Shown: positions 61,793-64,000 of the stretch, in pieces
Position numbering within the stretch: position 1 is the stretch's first letter
Layout: every line of letters begins with the position of its first letter
Assembly: GCF_017948675.1 (NCBI RefSeq)
Contig: NZ_JAGFBU010000003.1
Coordinates: forward strand, 211,627 to 275,626
Direction of reading: 5' to 3'
Source: Flavobacterium flabelliforme
Lineage (GTDB): Bacteria > Bacteroidota > Bacteroidia > Flavobacteriales > Flavobacteriaceae
Length of the DNA: 64,000 bases
Program-made: the position numbers and the translations under genes
The notes under the pieces: model-generated
The model's input: only the letters and a program-made list of their open reading frames with translations
Told to the model about the DNA's origin: nothing
Databases searched by the model: none

Positions 61793-64000
61793 TTAAAATG
61801 CAACTTGAATACCTACCGACCATGTTTTAGAATAAGGGAAAGTTCTTCCCCAAGTCGCCTCAGATTCATTAATTTCTGGATCTACAGGTAAATTACCATC
61901 TTTAAAAGTCAATAGATTAAGTCCAGAAACATAATATCTAAATTTGTCTACACCAATTTTTTTAGTCAATGTTTTAGGTAAAGTGTAACCAACAGTTAAA
62001 CTTTTTAATCTTAAATATGCCATGTTTAGTAAGTATCTAGATTGAGCTACAAAGTTGTTAGAGCCCGGAGCGTAGGTTCCAAAAGCATTAGCATCATGTT
62101 TAGGGTATGGATTAGGGTAATAAGCATCTGTATTATCGGGTGTCCAATAATCATTCATATTAGCATACATCGCATCTGTTCTACTGTAAAATGGCAACAC
62201 TAAATCAGAAGTAGCCCAATATTGTCTTTCGCCAACTCCTTGAAAGAAAGCATCGATATCAAAACCGTAAACATTTCCACCAAGACGTATTCCATATTGG
62301 TATTTAGGAGTTGCATTTCCAATAACACTTAAATCTCCAGAATCATCTGCTGTTCCTTTACCTCTTGTAATCTTTCCGTTTCCGTCAAGGTCTTTGTACA
62401 TAACATCTCCTGCACCATATTTAAAGGTACCAGAACGAACATCTTTATAATCAACACTATTTACAATTAATCCAGTAGCATCTATAACATCAGAAGATTG
62501 TATTAGTCTTTCTGTGGTTAAACCCCAGATTTCACCAATTTTTTGTCCTGCATAAAAAGAGCCTAATAGTTTAGAAGAGTTATTCCACTCGGTCACCTCA
62601 GTTGTATAATCGGATAGTGTTAGATCTGCATAAACACCAATGTTTTTGGTGATTTCTTTATTAAAATTAACTCCTAATTCCCATCCTCTAGTTCTAAGAT
62701 TTCCAGAGTTGGTATTAGCAGCTGCTTGACCAAAAGAACCTGGAAGCGTTTTCCCTGGAGATAAAACTCCTTTGGTATCTCTCTGATAATAATCAAATGT
62801 CAAACCTAACATGTTGAATACTCTTACATCTAATCCGATATCTTGAGTAGTTACTTTTTCCCATGTCAAATTTGCATCGACATTACTTGGTAATGATACT
62901 GAAGGTGGTACAGTAGATCCACTTCCTAACCAAGTAGGATTTGAATTGGTCATAATTGGTAAAAAGGCATTGTTGGCAATGTTTTGATTTCCAATAGATC
63001 CTATGGATGCACGTACTTTTAAATCATTTAACCAACTGCGTGTACTTTCCATAAATTTCTCGTTTGAAATTCTATATCCAACAGATGCTGAAGGGAAAAA
63101 TCCCCATTGCTCTTGTGTTGGAAATTTTGACGAACCATCATAACGACCATTCAATTCTAATAAATATCTTCCGTCGTAATCATAATTAACTCTAGCGAAG
63201 AATCCTGCTATAGCATACTGCGACAATCCAGGATTAAGGGTTAAATTAGAAGAAAGGGGTGAGGTAAATTGATCCCCAATGGCTAGGTTAAATTCGGGTT
63301 TGTTTTTATCCAACAAAGTATTTCTTCGAGCATATGTTCTTTCAAAGGATTGCCATTCTGAGTTTAATCCACCTAAAACTTTAAAGTTGTGTACGCTATT
63401 TAGTGTTTTAGAATAATTGACATAAACGTTTGCTACATTAATGATGTAAGAAGACTTTGCTTGAGCAACAAAATCATTCCCAGATTCCATCATTGTAGGT
63501 ATTCCAGCTACTAAATCGGCAGCACTTGTCCACCAATCCCATAACGGAATTTGCCCACCATTCATTTTATTACTTATGTAATTATTATCTACACTGTATT
63601 CACCAATTATATTAAAGTTTTTTGTAACCTGAGCAGTCAATTTAGCACTGATTCGGGTGTCTTTTTCAACTCTTTCATTCATTGACGCATTATTCATATA
63701 ACCTGGTGCATGACGAAAAGAAACACCTTTATAAGTACCGTAAGGAAAATAAGATCCCCAACGCATATAATAACCAAAATAACCATTTCCAGCCGTATCT
63801 AATCCGCTATTGTAATAGTTAAATGGTGAGTCGTATTTCTGGATAGAAGAAAGGATTTTGAAATCTCCTGTTAACCAATCTGCTAATTGGGTGCTCATAC
63901 CCATGTTTAGGTTAATCCTTTGATTTGTTTCGGTATTAATATTCATAACTCCTTCTTGATTGGCCACTCCTAAGGAAACTATAAAGGAACTTTTTTCGGA
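61793..64000 (-). CDS. SusC/RagA TonB-dependent receptor, partial (5' end off the window)
   Basis: The frame is open from the right edge to the stop at 61793, so only the C-terminal 735 or so residues are here; the TonB box, plug domain and start are missing. Barrel strands with SusC/RagA signatures: YLLELNGRYDGSSKFPTQEQ, WGFFPSASVGYRISNE, LNDLKVRASIGSIGNQNIAN, GWELGVNFNKEITKNIGVYA, YKDLDGNGKITRGK and AYLRLKSLTVGYTLP, ending SVGIQVAF with a terminal Phe. It imports oligosaccharide across the outer membrane with energy from TonB. First gene of the susC-susD-namZ-murQ unit within the window. Confidence 0.95.
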   Translation of the reverse strand, partial: SEKSSFIVSLGVANQEGVMNINTETNQRINLNMGMSTQLADWLTGDFKILSSIQKYDSPFNYYNSGLDTAGNGYFGYYMRWGSYFPYGTYKGVSFRHAPGYMNNASMNERVEKDTRISAKLTAQVTKNFNIIGEYSVDNNYISNKMNGGQIPLWDWWTSAADLVAGIPTMMESGNDFVAQAKSSYIINVANVYVNYSKTLNSVHNFKVLGGLNSEWQSFERTYARRNTLLDKNKPEFNLAIGDQFTSPLSSNLTLNPGLSQYAIAGFFARVNYDYDGRYLLELNGRYDGSSKFPTQEQWGFFPSASVGYRISNEKFMESTRSWLNDLKVRASIGSIGNQNIANNAFLPIMTNSNPTWLGSGSTVPPSVSLPSNVDANLTWEKVTTQDIGLDVRVFNMLGLTFDYYQRDTKGVLSPGKTLPGSFGQAAANTNSGNLRTRGWELGVNFNKEITKNIGVYADLTLSDYTTEVTEWNNSSKLLGSFYAGQKIGEIWGLTTERLIQSSDVIDATGLIVNSVDYKDVRSGTFKYGAGDVMYKDLDGNGKITRGKGTADDSGDLSVIGNATPKYQYGIRLGGNVYGFDIDAFFQGVGERQYWATSDLVLPFYSRTDAMYANMNDYWTPDNTDAYYPNPYPKHDANAFGTYAPGSNNFVAQSRYLLNMAYLRLKSLTVGYTLPKTLTKKIGVDKFRYYVSGLNLLTFKDGNLPVDPEINESEATWGRTFPYSKTWSVGIQVAF

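Overview
The window is AT-rich bacterial DNA that looks like a member of the Flavobacteriaceae (Bacteroidota). The evidence is a Bacteroidetes-type conjugation module (TraE to TraN with MobA/B/C), SusC/SusD outer-membrane import proteins, the chromosomal run DgkA-FtsK-LolA-LptF-RibBA, the apparent absence of strong Shine-Dalgarno sequences, and TAnnTTTG promoter boxes. It has two halves that meet at a tRNA-Ser gene (33001-33088).

Left half (about 1-33000): an integrative and conjugative element. Its integrase (31536-32750) lies next to the 3' end of the tRNA-Ser gene. The left boundary is not visible and may lie outside the window. From the left it holds a partial metallophosphoesterase; a DUF4365-like nuclease/helical protein and a single-chain type IIG restriction-modification enzyme; a decayed HipBA toxin-antitoxin pair; the mobilisation block mobC-mobB-mobA; a hairpin-rich region that may hold oriT; a ParA/DUF3408/TraD-like operon; a divergent three-gene cassette (14212-18739); the transfer operon traE-F-G-I-J-K-L-M-N; a decayed small membrane-protein gene; a DUF932 protein and a single-strand DNA-binding protein; a gene-free stretch with a large inverted repeat and two tandem structured repeats; and an RteC-like protein, an excisionase-like protein and the integrase. 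The three-gene cassette (QxK-nuclease-like 893-residue protein, NA37 nucleoid-associated-like protein, TIGR02391/Ymh-like protein) is the best candidate for an undescribed system. It is tightly coupled and sits inside, and antisense to, the transfer region.

Right half, part one (33256-45437): core chromosome, all on the minus strand. RibBA (with a degenerate GTP cyclohydrolase II half), an LptF/G permease, LolA, FtsK and diacylglycerol kinase are followed by a peroxide-defence group: thiol peroxidase, a small acidic protein, thioredoxin, 2-Cys peroxiredoxin and catalase-peroxidase KatG. A near-identical 16-base element lies at almost the same distance upstream of the promoter boxes of the peroxiredoxin and katG. 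An NhaC antiporter follows.

Right half, part two (45658-64000): a peptidoglycan/N-acetylmuramic acid utilisation locus, all on the minus strand and read from the right edge inwards. The order is SusC (partial), SusD, NamZ exo-muramidase, MurQ etherase, a sodium:solute symporter, a GH3-beta-lactamase lipoprotein, AnmK, a NagX-like membrane acyltransferase, a GH10-like glycosidase, an AmpG-like MFS transporter and a cytoplasmic-type GH3 NagZ. Together these could import muropeptide or glycan fragments, release MurNAc and GlcNAc, and convert anhydroMurNAc to GlcNAc-6-phosphate. No MurNAc kinase is seen inside the window.
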